Below the pieces are notes generated by a model. It saw only the letters and a list, made by a program, of their open reading frames with translations, searched no databases and was not told the DNA's origin. 64,000 bases of DNA from Trematomus loennbergii (taxonomy: Eukaryota > Chordata > Actinopteri > Perciformes > Nototheniidae): assembly GCA_012861695.1 (NCBI GenBank), contig JAAOOA010000375.1, positions 186,001-250,000 on the forward strand, given 5' to 3'. Both the position numbers and the translations under genes were made by a program. Below are positions 46,606-58,979 of the stretch, in pieces (the first letter of the stretch is position 1; every line of letters begins with the position of its first letter).

Positions 46606-49600
46606 AGGCCTGTACTACGAAGCCGGATTTTTGCTTAGCGGCTGACTTCAGGGAAAACTCGGGCTTTCCGGTCCTACGACGCTGGTTCTCTTTTTAGCGG
46701 GCTAAATCTCCATGGTAACTTATGCTGAGCGGCTAACCTCCCCGGGAGGAGGTTAGGTTGCAGGCTAAGAGATTAACTCAGTGAAAGCACCGCCTGCTGA
46801 CCAATCAGAGCTCCGTGTGTGCGGAGTTTAAAGCGATCAAGTCATATTATTGATAGAGGAAATACAGAAAAACTGCCGTTGCAGGAAAGACGGCCGGCAA
46901 AAATCAACTGACTGTGTGAACGTGAAAATTAATAGAATATCCCCTCCCATCTTCAGAGCAATCTGACTATTATAACATTAGCGTTAAGAAAGCTTACTTA
47001 AATATCTGCCACAACATAAGTAACCGGATCAGAGTAACATTAGGCCTATTTGAAACAATAGTAGGGGCTTTTACCAGCTCGCCAACTTACAGGCATCATA
47101 GCAGTATGAATAGCCTTAAAAACCCACTCTGCGGTAACGAGAGTCATGTATCTGAACCAAATGCCCTAAGTGAAGCCGTTAGTCTCATCTGACTGACCCA
47201 AGGGTTGGTGCTGGTGTGACAGGGAGGCTTCCAAGTGTTCATAGCAGATGTCATGCTTTCAGTTCATGGCTCAGTGGGGGGGAGCAGACCCATGTGAGAC
47301 AGTATCAACGGCTGTAATGTTCAGTTTGAGGAGTCTCATTCTCTCTGGGAGCAGGAAATGGTGTCCATTCAGACCACACCATTAATGTCATGTAGAGCAG
47401 CCATAGCATCTCTGTGACTGCACTCAGCCGGACTGCAGCAGGGCAGAACTGGGTGACTTTTAGTGAAGCCGTCCATGGCCATAGACAAAATGGAACCACG
47501 TACTAACAAAAGGGACACAAGGTCATCAATGTCTCTCTTTACCTTTAGCCTAATTGTAAAACAAATTAGTGGAAGAAATGTGGAACCCTAATCCATCATC
47601 ATGTGAATTTAGAGTTAATTTAAATAATTACTTATGGGTTGAAGTCAAATTAACATTAGAACTAAAGTCAGTCAAAATTGGACGTGCACGGATCAGAATC
47701 TAATCAATACACCATTTTCCCAGCTCTGTAATGAAAAGGATATCAAGATTACATCACAGGAGTGATAAAACATCCAAACATGCACACTTATCTTATTCTA
47801 GTAGAGATTAGAGGACAGGTCTAATGTTTGTGAACAAAATGATCAAGTCAAAGTTATTTTATTTATTTTATCTATGTACCACATTTAATTTAATAATTAA
47901 TCTTAAATAACTAATAACTTTAAAGAAGGCAACAATTTACAATGTGGATAAGGTGACTACTTATCCAAAGTGTGTGGTGTGTGAACAGCTTGTCTGCCCA
48001 AGGTTAAAACATTTGGGACAGCAGTGAGAATGTTATGAGAAACAATTTGTTGCTTAGACTGAACTCGAAAGAAGCTGAGATTAGAACATTTTAAATAAAT
48101 CAAAACACTTGCACCTTAATTAAATACATTTGACATTTAGCTTGAGCTGGGTTCAATACTTTCTTTATGGTATTTAAATTGGGCTCAAGTAGAACCTTTA
48201 CATGGATTTGGCTTGCAACACAAAGTGATACCGATCTCTGTCTGTTATGATTTGAAAGTCTCATGATTTAAAGTGTAGGCCTGTGAAGGAGAGGCCCTTG
48301 GAAAACATCTACTTTTTTTAACTGTAATTACTTATTGTAAAGAGATTGCAACATTATACTTTTTAAAGAATTGCTCAATTCATTTAACACATTTATTATG
48401 CACACTGTAATGAAAACGTCAACAAATATATTGATCCTGGCTTAACCAGCGACCTTTACTCTTTTGTTCATAAGCTCGGTTTCAGAAAACTTGTCAGTAG
48501 TTTAACAACTATTATAATTGTAGTAATGTCTATGGAGACCAATTGGTTGATACGAGAAATCATTTGAAGCAGTTTAATAAAGAATGTTAAACTATATTTA
48601 AAACTGTAATTAAAACTTCAACTTATATTAATTATCTGAATCCAGTGGCCAGTTGGAACAGATAATCAACAAAGTTTCCATTTTGCAGCAACAGCGCAAA
48701 AGTTTCAACAATAATTTGTATTATGTCTGAGTCTAGTTCTGTCTTATCAGCTTTGTTTCGGAATGTGTTCAATACATTACGTTTTTTTTCATTATTACCA
48801 TACAATACATAGATTTAAGAATAAATGAAACAAATAATACAACATTGACCTAAAACAGCAGACAGATTTGGCCACCCTGACCTCCTCAGGCAGGTCTTTA
48901 CGACCAGCAGTGATGCCTCTGAGGGTCTCAGGGTGCAGGACGGGGCATAGGGTTTATAAAAGGTCACAAACATATCTTAACATACAGCAATACAATTTAA
49001 GAATGTATTCTTAAAGTAATATAATCTTCTCTTCTTCTTACACCTACAGCGCACACCCTGAACAGTGTGCTCCTTGTTTACATGTTCCTCTGCACACTCA
49101 GATGCAGGACATACAAACACTCTTTTGCTATTTATTTTCATTTGCAGCACATTTATACTACCAGAATTTTGCAAAACACTATATATTATTTATTTTTCTC
49201 AAGTCATTTACTTTTGGTGAGTTAACTAAAGCTTAGTTTATTTTACCCTGGCTATGGACTGATTCATTATTAGTTGTTACAAAACATGCACAAGACGGCG
49301 GTTAGTACAAGAAAAACCACACTGCAATTAGACGAACAAACATGAACTCATAATAAACACCAGCGCGACAGCAAAGTTCATCCAGCTCAATTTAGTCCGG
49401 ATTAAAGAGGTTTCAGAGGGTGTATACAAGTCCTAGATCGGTGCCTGAAGACCGTCCAAGAGCAATAACTAGCTTATCCTCTTGCGACCCCACTATCCCT
49501 GTTCTAGTGGTGCTATGCCCCCCCGATCAGGAGCACATAGACTTTTTTCTCCTCTACCCTTTCTATCCGAAACTACACAGTTAACTGTAGTCCTACTCGA

Positions 49601-51546
49601 CCAGCCTATACACACGCCATCATGTTCATCACAACGATGAAACACAGTTTTGTTCTACACTTGCATGCCACTGCCCACCCTGATCAATTAGCCTATAATT
49701 TTATGTATGCACCCCGGACCGGCACCAGCTCCTCCAGCAATGTAGGGAGCTGTGGCGCATCAGGTAATGCACGCACCTCGCACTTGTCAGCACGTCGTAA
49801 ACGGCCACAAGCCACGAGAGTGCTTTTAAACCGTCTCGTTTTTACTAGAGACGGCGGTGGTGTGAGTTAAAGCTATAGACAAAAGCTGTGATTTTCTCCC
49901 TCTGAGTTCACTTCACCAGCTCATGCAGATACGGGAGGTATTTTACACACATCCCCCGGAGCCGCAGCTGGAGCCGTGTTTTTTTTAGAGGCGCTGGGGG
50001 TAATATCTCTGGCTGCTTGTGTTAACTGCTAGTGTTGGCCGCTGAAACCCCCGGAATCTCGCGATTTGTTCACTACAAATCTCTATTTTGATTTCACACA
50101 GAAGTTCCACTTTACTGCTGCCCTCATTAAGGTCTTTTTAAACATCTCCGTGTATGCCTGCACGGCACATACGTCCCGAGCAGCACACACAGAGGGAACC
50201 AGCCAAGACAGAGTCCCTGGATGATCCCCTGGGGTTACTAGCCCCAAATGTTCATTAACCAAAACGAAACGCAGCCGCTTAGCTTCACAGATAATTTTAG
50301 GATACCGTCAATCACAGATTCTGGTAAGGCAATGTCCAAATGTAGATTTGAAATCACACTTACCAGTTTCTGAAGATCTGTTGGTATCCTGCCGACAACG
50401 CCAATTTGTGGAGGAAACTTCTGTGTAGCAATGCATGGAGTCACCGACTCAGGAAGGAGACACGGTGAGAGTTGGAGCTTTGATGTCAAACACTGATGGG
50501 TTTATTCAGAGTATTCGGCCGGAGGATTCACATCACAAATCAAAGAGTCAGAGGTTCTGACTACACGGTAGAGTTGCCACGTCAATTCTGAAGAGCCTCT
50601 CTCTATGTTACCTTTTAACTGGTTCACAGAGAATCAACATCTCTGAAGGAGTAGACTAAACAGCTGGGAACACTGAGCCACCTGCGTCCGACACTCATGG
50701 CCTCAAAGATTTCACATCTTAGAGTCCACAAACACCGATAAGGAAGTGCCTCAGCGTTCTCACAACAATTACCATTCGTGCCAGACAAGTTGACCGGTCA
50801 CAAACTGGTGACAACAACACATATGGCGTAGATCATAAAACGTCACAGAGCAAAAGGTTAGATATCTAGAAGAATTATTCCTTAACATTAAGTACAGTCC
50901 GCGGCACTGTGAGTGCAGATGTCGATGTGTCCCATTATCATTCATATCATATCACATCATAATGTATCATATATTTCCTTATCTGAGTCAGCTTCTTGAG
51001 CCGTATCTGGCCGTGCAACACACAGTGTCACATACTTTATGCAGAAGTATTATTTTAAGCAACACATTAAGTTGACAAAACACTCGAGTCAAATGTAATT
51101 AAAGTCAGATCCACTCGTGTCTTATACGGGGCAGTGATATTATAAACCTGTTAATGTACGCATTCCAACGCTTTTTCTGTTACCAGCTGTATTCACCTTG
51201 CAGGTGCAGCTATGTGGCTTTTATCCTGGATAAAGTGTTTAAGTCATGGATGTTTAAAGTTTAACTTCTTCATATTTGACTAATATTAAAGTTCAATTTT
51301 CATTCAGGAAGTATGACGCTGCGCTGTCAGTACGCTTGTCCATGTTTGAGATTGGTCGAATGCTCCAAATACCACCCCTTTCATGTGAACGCGCACCTAA
51401 CTGATAGGACACGGCTGGCTTGAGCGATCCACTTGATAACCAGCGTCGTAGTACAGTTTAGCGAGAGCGCGTATGTTTTGGATTGGGCCAACCGGCTAAC
51501 TCAAACATATCCAGGTTAGGAAAATCCGGCTTCGTAGTACAGGCCT
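46606..51546. mobile_element. 4.9-kb TIR element with 3-bp target duplication (CAG)
   Basis: Both ends read AGGCCTGTACTACGAAGCCG (the right end inverse), perfect over 26 bp. TCCTACGACGCTGGTT at the left and TACTACGACGCTGGTT at the right repeat as subterminal motifs. CAG flanks both ends (46603-46605 and 51547-51549); removing the element and one CAG restores the gypsy integrase reading order. A 3-bp duplication suggests the PIF/Harbinger group, though CAG is not its usual TWA target. I see no transposase. The inside is mostly AT-rich unknown DNA plus an LTR relic. Confidence 0.8.
50352..51022 (-). mobile_element. LTR plus primer-binding site plus splice donor relic
   Basis: The minus strand shows an LTR-like block (about 51022-50407, starting TGTTGCACGG, ending CCACA, with AATAAA at 50506-50501), a 3-nt spacer, then TGGCGTTGTCGGCAGGATAC (50403-50384), which I recall as complementary to the 3' end of tRNA-Ser(AGA) with two mismatches. 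CTG|GTAAGTGTG follows. That is the start of an endogenous-retrovirus or LTR element. No gag, pol or second LTR is present. The left edge is approximate. Confidence 0.5.
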
Positions 51547-51549
51547 CAG

Positions 51550-52307
51550 GTCTAATGCAGATCTGAGTCTCCTTGACATCATCAACTCTGCAGGCGACAG
51601 GCCTGTGGTCGCGTGAGGTGTGATGCGGTAACTGAACAGAAACCTTGACAGTCTAGTTTGCAATGTTTCACCTTTCATCTTTTTCATCCCCCTTTGAAGG
51701 TTTGGACCGCCCTCTCTGCCAGCCCATTAGAAGACGGGTGAAATGGTGCTGACCTCACATGGCGGATGCCATTTTGTTTCATGAAAGTCTCAAATTCAGC
51801 ACTTGTGAAACAGGTTCCGTTGTCTGACACCAACATTTTTGGCAGTCCAAAAACACTGAAACTCTGACGCAGCTTTTCAATGGTCACCTGTGATGTAGCT
51901 GACTTCACTGGATAAATATCCATCCATTTTGAGTGAGCATCCACTATCAGTAGAAACATCTCTCCCAGGAAAGGGCCTGCATAGTCCACATGAATTCTCG
52001 TCCAGGGAGACTCCGGCCACTCCCAGGGATGTAATGGTGCTGATGGTGGTGACTTGTGGTGCTTTTGGCACTCCTCACAAGACTGCACTTCCTTTTCTAC
52101 ATCCTGGTCCATCCCCGGCCACCATACATAAGATCTAGCCAGACCTTTCATCTTTGACATGCCGGAATGTGTTTGGTGCAGTACTTTCAATATCTTTTCC
52201 CTGCCTTTGTTTGGTACGATGACTCTGGCTCCCCAGAGCACGCAGCCATCCCTCACACTCAGTTCTTCTCTCCTCTGATGATACAGCTTGAGAGGAGCCT
52301 CAGTCAC
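51550..52307 (-). pseudogene. Gypsy integrase, zinc finger and catalytic core
   Basis: Minus strand: HQTHSGMSKMKGLARSYVWW and CEECQKHH (HHCC zinc finger), WTRIHVDYAGPFLGEMFLLI (first Asp), LPKMLVSDNGTCFTSAEF (second Asp), HPSSNGLAERAVQTFK (Glu). The DDE residues are all present. A frame change near 51686 precedes the LSRFLFSYRITPHATTGLSP block, and the TIR element interrupts the protein at 51549. Confidence 0.88.
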
Positions 52308-52313
52308 TGAAGG

Positions 52314-52925
52314 TCATCCCGACAGGACATAACCATGAACTTGAGACAATATTACATCCTTATCTGTCCAGTGTTTTATTTTGGCTGTGTCCACGAGTGT
52401 GTCATCCAGAAGATCAATCATGAGCACTTGTTCTGCGGTCTCACTCTCTCGCACATCTTCCGACAGCGGCAGTCTGCTTAATGCGTCCGCATTAGCGTTG
52501 TTCTTTCCTGGTTTGTACACAATGTGATACTCATAGGCACTCGGGTGCACTGCCCATCTCTGAACTCTAGGGGAACCCATCTGTGGAATGGGTTTCTTTT
52601 CGTTGAAGAGAGAGATCAGTGGCTTGTGATCTGTATAGATGGTGAAAGTTCGACCATACAAGTACTTGTGGAATTTCTTGATTGCAAATATAACTGCTAG
52701 CCTTCTTTGTCTAGCTGTGAGTAATTCTTTTCAGCAGGCGCTAGGGTACGCGACATGAACCCCAAAGGACGTTCAGTTCCATCATCCATTACGTGTGATA
52801 AAACAGCCCCCACCCCGTAAGGTGACGCATCACATGACATAATTAACTCTCGGTCAGCAGAGTAATGCACCAACACTTCTGCTGAGTTTAACAGGGCCTT
52901 TGATTTTTTAAAAGCCTCTTCCTGT
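52314..52925 (-). pseudogene. Gypsy RNase H region
   Basis: Minus strand: SCDASPYGVGAVLSHVMDDG (RNase H start), LAPAEKNYSQLDKE, a frame break near 52715, then LYGRTFTIYTDHKPLISLFN and YKPGKNNANADALSRLPL. Catalytic Asp and Glu positions are visible. A stop (TAG, minus) near 52927 separates it from the reverse transcriptase. Confidence 0.85.
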
Positions 52926-52927
52926 TT

Positions 52928-53868
52928 CTATTGCCATGTCCATCGCACATCTTGTCGCAGGAGCTCATGCAGTGGTGCCAATAGTGTAGCTAAGTTTGGC
53001 AGAAATGTGTTATAGTAATTTAGCAAACCTAAGTACGACTTGAGTTCAGTAACATTTGTGGGGTTGGGAGCCTCCATGATGGCTTTGACTTTCTTTTCCA
53101 CAGGGTGAAGTCCCTGTGCGTCCACTCGATGTCCCAGATATTCCACTTCCTCTTCCAGGAAAGTGCACTTGCTCCTTCTCAGACGCAATCCTGCCTCCCT
53201 CCAGCTTTGCCAACACTGTCTCGAGGTTCTGCAGATGGTCTTCCTCATCCACACCGCTCACCAGGATGTCATCTAAATACACTGCCACAAAAGGAATGCC
53301 TCGCAGGAGACCTTCCATTGTCCTCTGAAATATAGCTGGGGCTGATGCTACTCCAAAAGGCAGTCTGTTGTATGTGAATAAGCCTCTGTGCGTATTCACT
53401 GTTAAGTATTTCTTTGATTCATCATCCATGAGTATTTGCTGGTATGCATGACTCATGTCCAACTTTGTGAACTGTTTTCCTCCTGTCAGTGCTGCAAACA
53501 GGTCTTCCATTCGGGGTATGGGGTATTGTTCAAGTGAGGAAACTGTATTTACAGTGAGCTTGTAGTCTCCACATAGCCTTACTGTCCCAACAGGCTTCAG
53601 TATTGGAACCACTGGTGCTGCCCATTCTGCATGTTTAACAGGTGAGATTACTCCTTTCAACAATCTGTCTATTTCTTCATCTACTTTGGTGCGCATGGCG
53701 TACGGGACAGACCTCGGACGGAAGAAACGAGGGACTGCATCAGCCTTTACATGGATGGTAGCTTTCATACCTTTCAGTGTGCCAAGCTCCTCTTTGAAGA
53801 CATGTTCATGTTTGCTCAGTACTTGCTGCAGCGATTTGTCCTCTGTCTTCAGGTGTTTCAGGACTCGG
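52928..53868 (-). pseudogene. Gypsy reverse transcriptase
   Basis: Minus strand: LGTLKGMKATIHVKADAVPR, VVPILKPVGTVRLCGDYKLT, FTKLDMSHAYQQILMDDESK (first Asp), LPFGVASAPAIFQRTME and the YLDDILVSG catalytic motif. A frameshift near 53185 switches to LRRSKCTFLEEEVEYLGHRV and LKSYLGLLNYYNTFLPNLA. Typical Ty3/Gypsy RT, inactive because of the shift and the following stop. Confidence 0.9.
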
Positions 53869-53874
53869 GATTTC

Positions 53875-56218
53875 AAGGTTCTTTATTGTCAATCTGACAT
53901 AGTTACAGAGTAATTATGTAGTTGAAAATCTTATGTCACAGGCTTCTCCAACAATGCAACATAACATAATAACAATAAGAGCATGAGCAATACAAAAATA
54001 ATAATAGTTATAAAATGAAATAAAGTTATGATGTGGAATAGTGCAATAGAGTCTATATACAAGTTATTGGAATGATATATATATATTAGGTATTAGATAC
54101 ATACTACTGAGTAGCAGATGAATGTTTGAAGTTGTTTCAACAGTTCAATTTTTAACAGTCTCACTGCCCGCGGGAAGAAACTGTCTCCGAATCTTCTTGT
54201 CCTTGCCAGGATGCTGCGGTAACGTCTGCCAGACGGCAACAGAAAGAACAGTTTGTGGCTGGGGTGATGGGGGTCTTTGATAATCCGTAGTGATTTCTTC
54301 CTGAGCCGCTGGGAGTAAAGGTCCTCCATGGATGGCAGCTCCGTCCTGGTGATGTGCTGTGCAGTTTTCACCACCCTCTGTAAAGCCTTACGATCGAGGT
54401 CGGTGCAGCTGCCGTACCAGGCCGTCATGCTGCCAGTCAGGATACACTCTGTAGAAGTTGCAGAGTATCCTGGAGTCCATTTTGAACCTCCTCAACCTGC
54501 GGAGGAAGAAGAGCCGCTGTCGAGCTTTCTTGGTGATGGTGGTGGTGTGAAGAGACCATGTCAGGTCCTCAGTGATGTGGACCCCAAGGAACCTGAAGCT
54601 TTTGACTCTCTCCACCGTAGTCCCATTGATGGCGATGGGGGCGTGTCCCTCTCCCTGCTGCTTCCTGTAGTCCACAATCAGCTCCTTTGTTTTGCTGATG
54701 TTGAGATGGAGGTTGTTATCCTGGCACCAAGATGTCAGGTTTTCGACCTCCTCTCTGTACGCCGTCTCGTCATCGTCTGTGATCTGGCCGATGACGGTTG
54801 TGTCATCAGCAAACTTCACGATGGTGTTGGAGCTGTGTGTGGCCACGCAGTCGTGGGTGAACAGGGAGTAGAGGAGAGGGCTGAGCATGCAGCCTTGAGG
54901 GGCACCGGTGTTTAGAATCAGGGTGGAGGATGTGATGTTTCCCACCTGCACTGCCTGGGGTCTGCCCGTCAGGAAGTTCAGGATCCAGTCACAGAGGGCG
55001 CTGTTGAGCCCGAGGTCTCTGAGCTTGATGGCCAGTTTGGAGGGCACAATGGTATTGAATGCTGAACTGTAGTCAATGAACAGCATTCTCACATATGTGT
55101 TCCTGTTCTTCGGGTCCAGGTGTGAGAGGGCAGTGTGGAGGGTGAGGGCTATGGCGTCGTCAGTGGACCTGTTTGCTCTGTAGGCAAACTGCAGGGGGTC
55201 CAGAGAGTCAGGGAGGGAGGAGGTGATGAATGATTTGACTAACCGCTCAAAGCACTTCATTATGGTGGAGGTGAGTGCTACTAGGCGGTAGTCGTTGGGG
55301 CAGGTGATGATTGTCTTTTTGGGGACAGGAACGATGGTGGAGTGTTTAAGACTTGTGGGGACTACAGACTGCAGCAGGGACCTGTTGAAGATGTCTGTGA
55401 ACACCTCTGCCAGCTGAACTGCACATACCCTGAGAACACGGCCAGGGATGCCATCAGGTCCAGGAGCCTTGTGTGGGTTAACCCTTTTAAAGGATTTACA
55501 CACATCTGCCCTATTTAAAACAAAAGGGCAGTGTAGCTCCTGGTCCCTCTGTACCTCCACAGCCTGGCTGCTCTCAAAGCGTGCAAAAAAACTGTTCAGC
55601 TCATCTGGGAGAGATGCGCACGCAGACACTCCCGCAGCACCCCCCTGCTCCTTTGTAGTCAGTCATTGTCCTTAGTCCCGCCCACATATTCCTAGTGTTA
55701 CAGCCTTTGAAGTCAGATTCCACCTTTTCTTTGTACTGTCTCTTAGCATTTTTAATTGCTCTCCGGAGATCATACCTAGACTTCCTGTACTCCTCCAAAT
55801 CTCCCGCTGTGTGCGCGATAGTGCGCGCTTTCAGCTTGCCACGCACATCGGAGTTTACCCATGGCTTTTGATTTGGGAATGTCCGTACAGAAACCTTCGG
55901 TACCACGTCATCGATGCCTTTCCCAATGTAGCAGATGACAGTGTCCGTGTGTGTGTTGATGTTATTGTCCTCAAACACACTCCAATCCGTGGATGCAAAG
56001 CAATCCTGCAGTGCCTCATCTGACTCCTCGCTCCATCGTTTAAGTTTCTGCTTGTACGCAGGTAACAACAGTAGTGAGATATGGTCTGATTTGCCGAAGG
56101 GAGGGCGAGGGAGAGCCTTATATCCATTCCGGAAAGGGGAATAAACATGGTCCAATATGTTTCCCCCGCGCGTAATCGGTCTTGTTCTTGTAATCGGTCT
56201 GATTTGTGTCTGAGCTTG
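53875..56218 (-). mobile_element. 5'-truncated LINE inserted into the Gypsy element
   Basis: The minus-strand ORF2 piece contains the end of the endonuclease (GGNILDHVYSPFRNGYKALP, GKSDHISLLLLPAYK), then [62 protein letters not shown] (first Asp), [20 protein letters not shown] and [11 protein letters not shown] (catalytic), then the C-terminus and a 3' tail AATAAAGAACCTTGAAATC. The ORF is broken near 54400 and 55615. The direct repeat GATTTC (53869-53874, 56219-56224) is the probable target duplication. L2/CR1-group; same family as 11820-12347. Confidence 0.88.
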
Positions 56219-56224
56219 ATTTCT

Positions 56225-57453
56225 TTCCAACTCAGATGTATTTCCTCCAGCCAGCCTCTTCCCAGCAGGCTGGGGCCGTCCCCTTTAACCACAATGAGGG
56301 GCAAGTACCGCCTTTGATGTTTGTATTTCACTTTAACAAGGGCAGCTCCGACCACATTAACAGGGTCACCTGTATAAGACTCGATGTGGATTTTGGTTGG
56401 TCTCAAACATGGACTTTTTGTGTCTTTCCATAGTCTTTGAAATGTCTGTTCATTCATTATTGTGAGACTACAGCCAGTGTCTATCTCAAAGTTAACAAAC
56501 GTACTATCCAGCTTCACTTCAACCATGTATGGGTCTACTCGTCTCAGGTGCACTTCACTCATGCGTCCCAATCTGAACCTCATCTTATTCAGTAAGAATG
56601 TATCTTCTTCTGAGCTATCACTTTGGCTCCGTTGCTCTTGTACTTTATGAGAACGGTGATATGTGGTTTGCCTCCTTTCTCTCTTTGGGTCTGCATTTTT
56701 GTTGCTGTTTCCATTCTGTGTAGATCTACTACGACAAGCTCTGGCAATGTGTCCTATTTTACCAGATGCATGACATGTCTCTGGTTTAAACTTACAGTCT
56801 GCTGCTTCATGCTGGGTTCCCTTGCATCTGTAACACTCTTTGGCAGGTTCTCTGTGTGCATAAGCCTCCTGTGGCTTTTTATCCATTTTGAAGCATTTAG
56901 CTGTGGCCCCTTGGCTTTGTATCTCCTGTGCATTTTTATTTGCAGTCTCTGACGCCACAGCAATTGATAATGCTGTTTCAAATGTTAAATCCGCTTCTGA
57001 TAAGAGTCGTCTCTGAATCCGATCTTCATTTATTCCACAGACGATCCTGTCTCTCAACCTCTGCTGCAAAGTGTTACCATAGTTGCAATCCTGCGCTAAC
57101 CGACGCAGCTCAGCCACGTATTCCATTACTGACTCATTGGGCTCACGGTTGCGGGAGTCAAACTTGTACCTTTGCACAATTTCACTAGGCTTTGGGTCAA
57201 AGTGATTTTTTAGCAGCTCCACAAGTTGTGTGTAAGTCTTATCCTTGGGCTTATCCGGACTGAGGAGGTTTTTCATAAGGCTGTATGTTGATGATCCCAC
57301 AACACTTATTAATATGGCTCTTTGTCTGTCTCCATTTTCAATTTCATTAGCCTCAAAAAACTGTTCCAATACCTCACAGTATTCTTCCCACTTCTGATTT
57401 TTTGCATCAAAAGGTGAGAAGTACCCGTATGTGCGCTCATAGTGCATGCGCAA
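56225..57453 (-). pseudogene. Gypsy gag-protease, truncated by the LINE
   Basis: Starts MRMHYERTYGYFSPFDAKNQ; gag core with WEEYCEVLEQFFEANEI and FDSRNREPNESVMEYVAELR; two nucleic-acid zinc knuckles, CYRCKGTQHEAADC (intact CCHC) and CHASGKIGHIARAC, where the second Cys is Ser; an aspartic protease starting VNFEIDTGCSLTIM with the DTG active site; ends SLLGRGWLEEIHLSWKEI, where the LINE enters. About 410 codons still open. Roles: particle assembly and polyprotein cleavage. Confidence 0.9.
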
Positions 57454-58335
57454 CTTTAACCATGCCCCCCAAAATGCTCGTTCACATCAAGCACGTGAAT
57501 TTGCGTACACGTAACAGCACCGCACGTTCATGACAGCATGGTAATGGTTTGTTATTATGATAGATTTGATATTAACGAGGCGGCAGTTAGCAGCTAGCGG
57601 TTAGCTAGTAATTATGCTAATTTACACATCAATCGTTATGTACTTTTATATTACGCTGTAACAGGATCTAGTGATATCCAAGCAACAGAGCTTCATTTAG
57701 CATGAAAGAATTATTGCACTGTATATATATATTTATATATGTATATTATATACAGTGCAATAAGCTTCTTAGTGCAATAAGAAGCTACAGGGACGTTAAT
57801 CTACGTCGGTAATATTAACTTTATTTAATACAACATTTACTGTACAAGATTTAATCATACAGCCCATGTAGTATAATATTTTACAAATGATGAATTACAG
57901 CAAACATGTGCAATATATCCATTATTACAGCTCCGTGGGCTGGCAGTAAGGCGATATGGGTCCGTTCTTATTGTGCATCCATGGGTAAAGATAAACTCAT
58001 GTAGTGCTGAACACGTAACATGAACGTGCCGGGCGGCGCGGTCCCGTGGGTTGGATGCGCGTTCATAATGCAGAGGGAAATAACTCTCAGAATAACGTTA
58101 TTAGCACATTTTTACAACTTGAGGAACGAATCTTTTTAATAAGGGCTATACAAGTGTTCATACTGGGTAGTTTATTTAGTTTAAAAAAAATTATCCAATG
58201 ATTTACAGACCACTCTTTCCCCATGTAAGTCAATGGGAAAAAGTGTTTCTGGGCCTGGCAACCAAAAGGAAGTGTAGTACCGCCGTTTGGCCAGCACGAA
58301 TATTTTCATCTGAGTCCGGTGCACTTCCTGGGGCT
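57454..58335. other. Disturbed leader between gag and the 5' LTR remnant
   Basis: Longer than a normal leader and lacking the first ~54 bp of LTR that copy 45786-45979 has on its inner side, so an insertion or replacement has occurred. It includes a long AT hairpin TTGCACTGTATATA...TATACAGTGCAA (about 57714-57761) and a GTAAGTCAATGGGAAAAAGTG stretch. No primer-binding site was recognised. Confidence 0.45.
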
Positions 58336-58475
58336 TGGTTTTACTTTGGTAACATGCTTCCGGGACTTCCTCGTGGGAACATGTACAACAGGCTCTTTTT
58401 AATACCAAGAGTGAGTTTGCCCCCTGCTGGACAAATGCAATAACATGTAATAATAACACAAGGTAAGATACCACA
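58336..58475 (-). mobile_element. 5' LTR remnant of the Gypsy element
   Basis: 140 bp nearly identical to 45841-45979 of the 3' LTR. It ends in ...CCACA followed by the target duplication TCCAG (58476-58480). The inner third of the LTR is missing. Confidence 0.85.
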
Positions 58476-58940
58476 TCCAGAATGTGGCTTTTCTTTTAAA
58501 ATCATATTGTGACATTCTTACTGAAGAGACTTGCAATTATTTGCTCTAGACTTCTGCTTTCAGACGTAGTTAATTATGAAGTTATATTAATTAATGATAT
58601 AGTCTTAAAGTTACAACCGGCCCTTTGAGTGCAACCATAATGCTGATGTGGCCCGTGATGAAATTGAGTTTGACACCCCTGCTTTAGACCCTTTATCAGC
58701 ACGTGCTGCAGGTAGTACATCCTGAAGTAAAAGTACAAACACCACACTGTGAAAATACTCCATTATTATAATTATTACGGAAGAGCAAACCTACCAAAAT
58801 AAATATATTTATAAAAATACATACATTGAATAATATGCTATTTAATTTACTGATTTAAATATTACCCATGCATGTAGGCACTAGTTGATTAAATGTGACA
58901 TACATTGATACTTTAGTTTTAATGTGCTTCTTTATTCACC

Positions 58941-58959
<19 letters not shown>

Positions 58960-58979
<20 letters not shown>

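Larger units (their letters stand above)
45786..58475 (-). mobile_element. Ty3/Gypsy retrotransposon, interrupted twice
   Basis: Minus-strand order: 5' LTR remnant (58475-58336), disturbed leader, gag-protease (57453-56225), LINE insertion (56218-53875), reverse transcriptase, RNase H, integrase (53868-51550), TIR-element insertion (51546-46606), integrase C-terminus (46602-46156), polypurine tract, 3' LTR. The target duplication is TCCAG. Several frameshifts and a stop inactivate it. Confidence 0.9.
45507..58681. mobile_element. hAT MITE carrying a 12.7-kb nested insertion
   Basis: The left end CAGGGGTGTCAAACTCAAGG and the right end TTGAGTTTGACACCCCTG are inverse. The 8-bp target duplication CTTTAGAC lies at 45499-45506 and 58682-58689, with the empty site preserved in copy 1 (18586-18593). 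The hAT's own sequence is 45507-45785 plus 58481-58681, about 480 bp, without transposase. Everything between arrived later. Confidence 0.93.

Noticed and set aside
54328..54915. 195-codon plus-strand ORF
   Set aside because: Antisense shadow of the LINE reverse transcriptase on the minus strand.
58336..58475. A solo MITE matching 45841-45979
   Set aside because: The purine tract, TCCAG duplication and Gypsy coding between the two copies show they are LTRs of one element.
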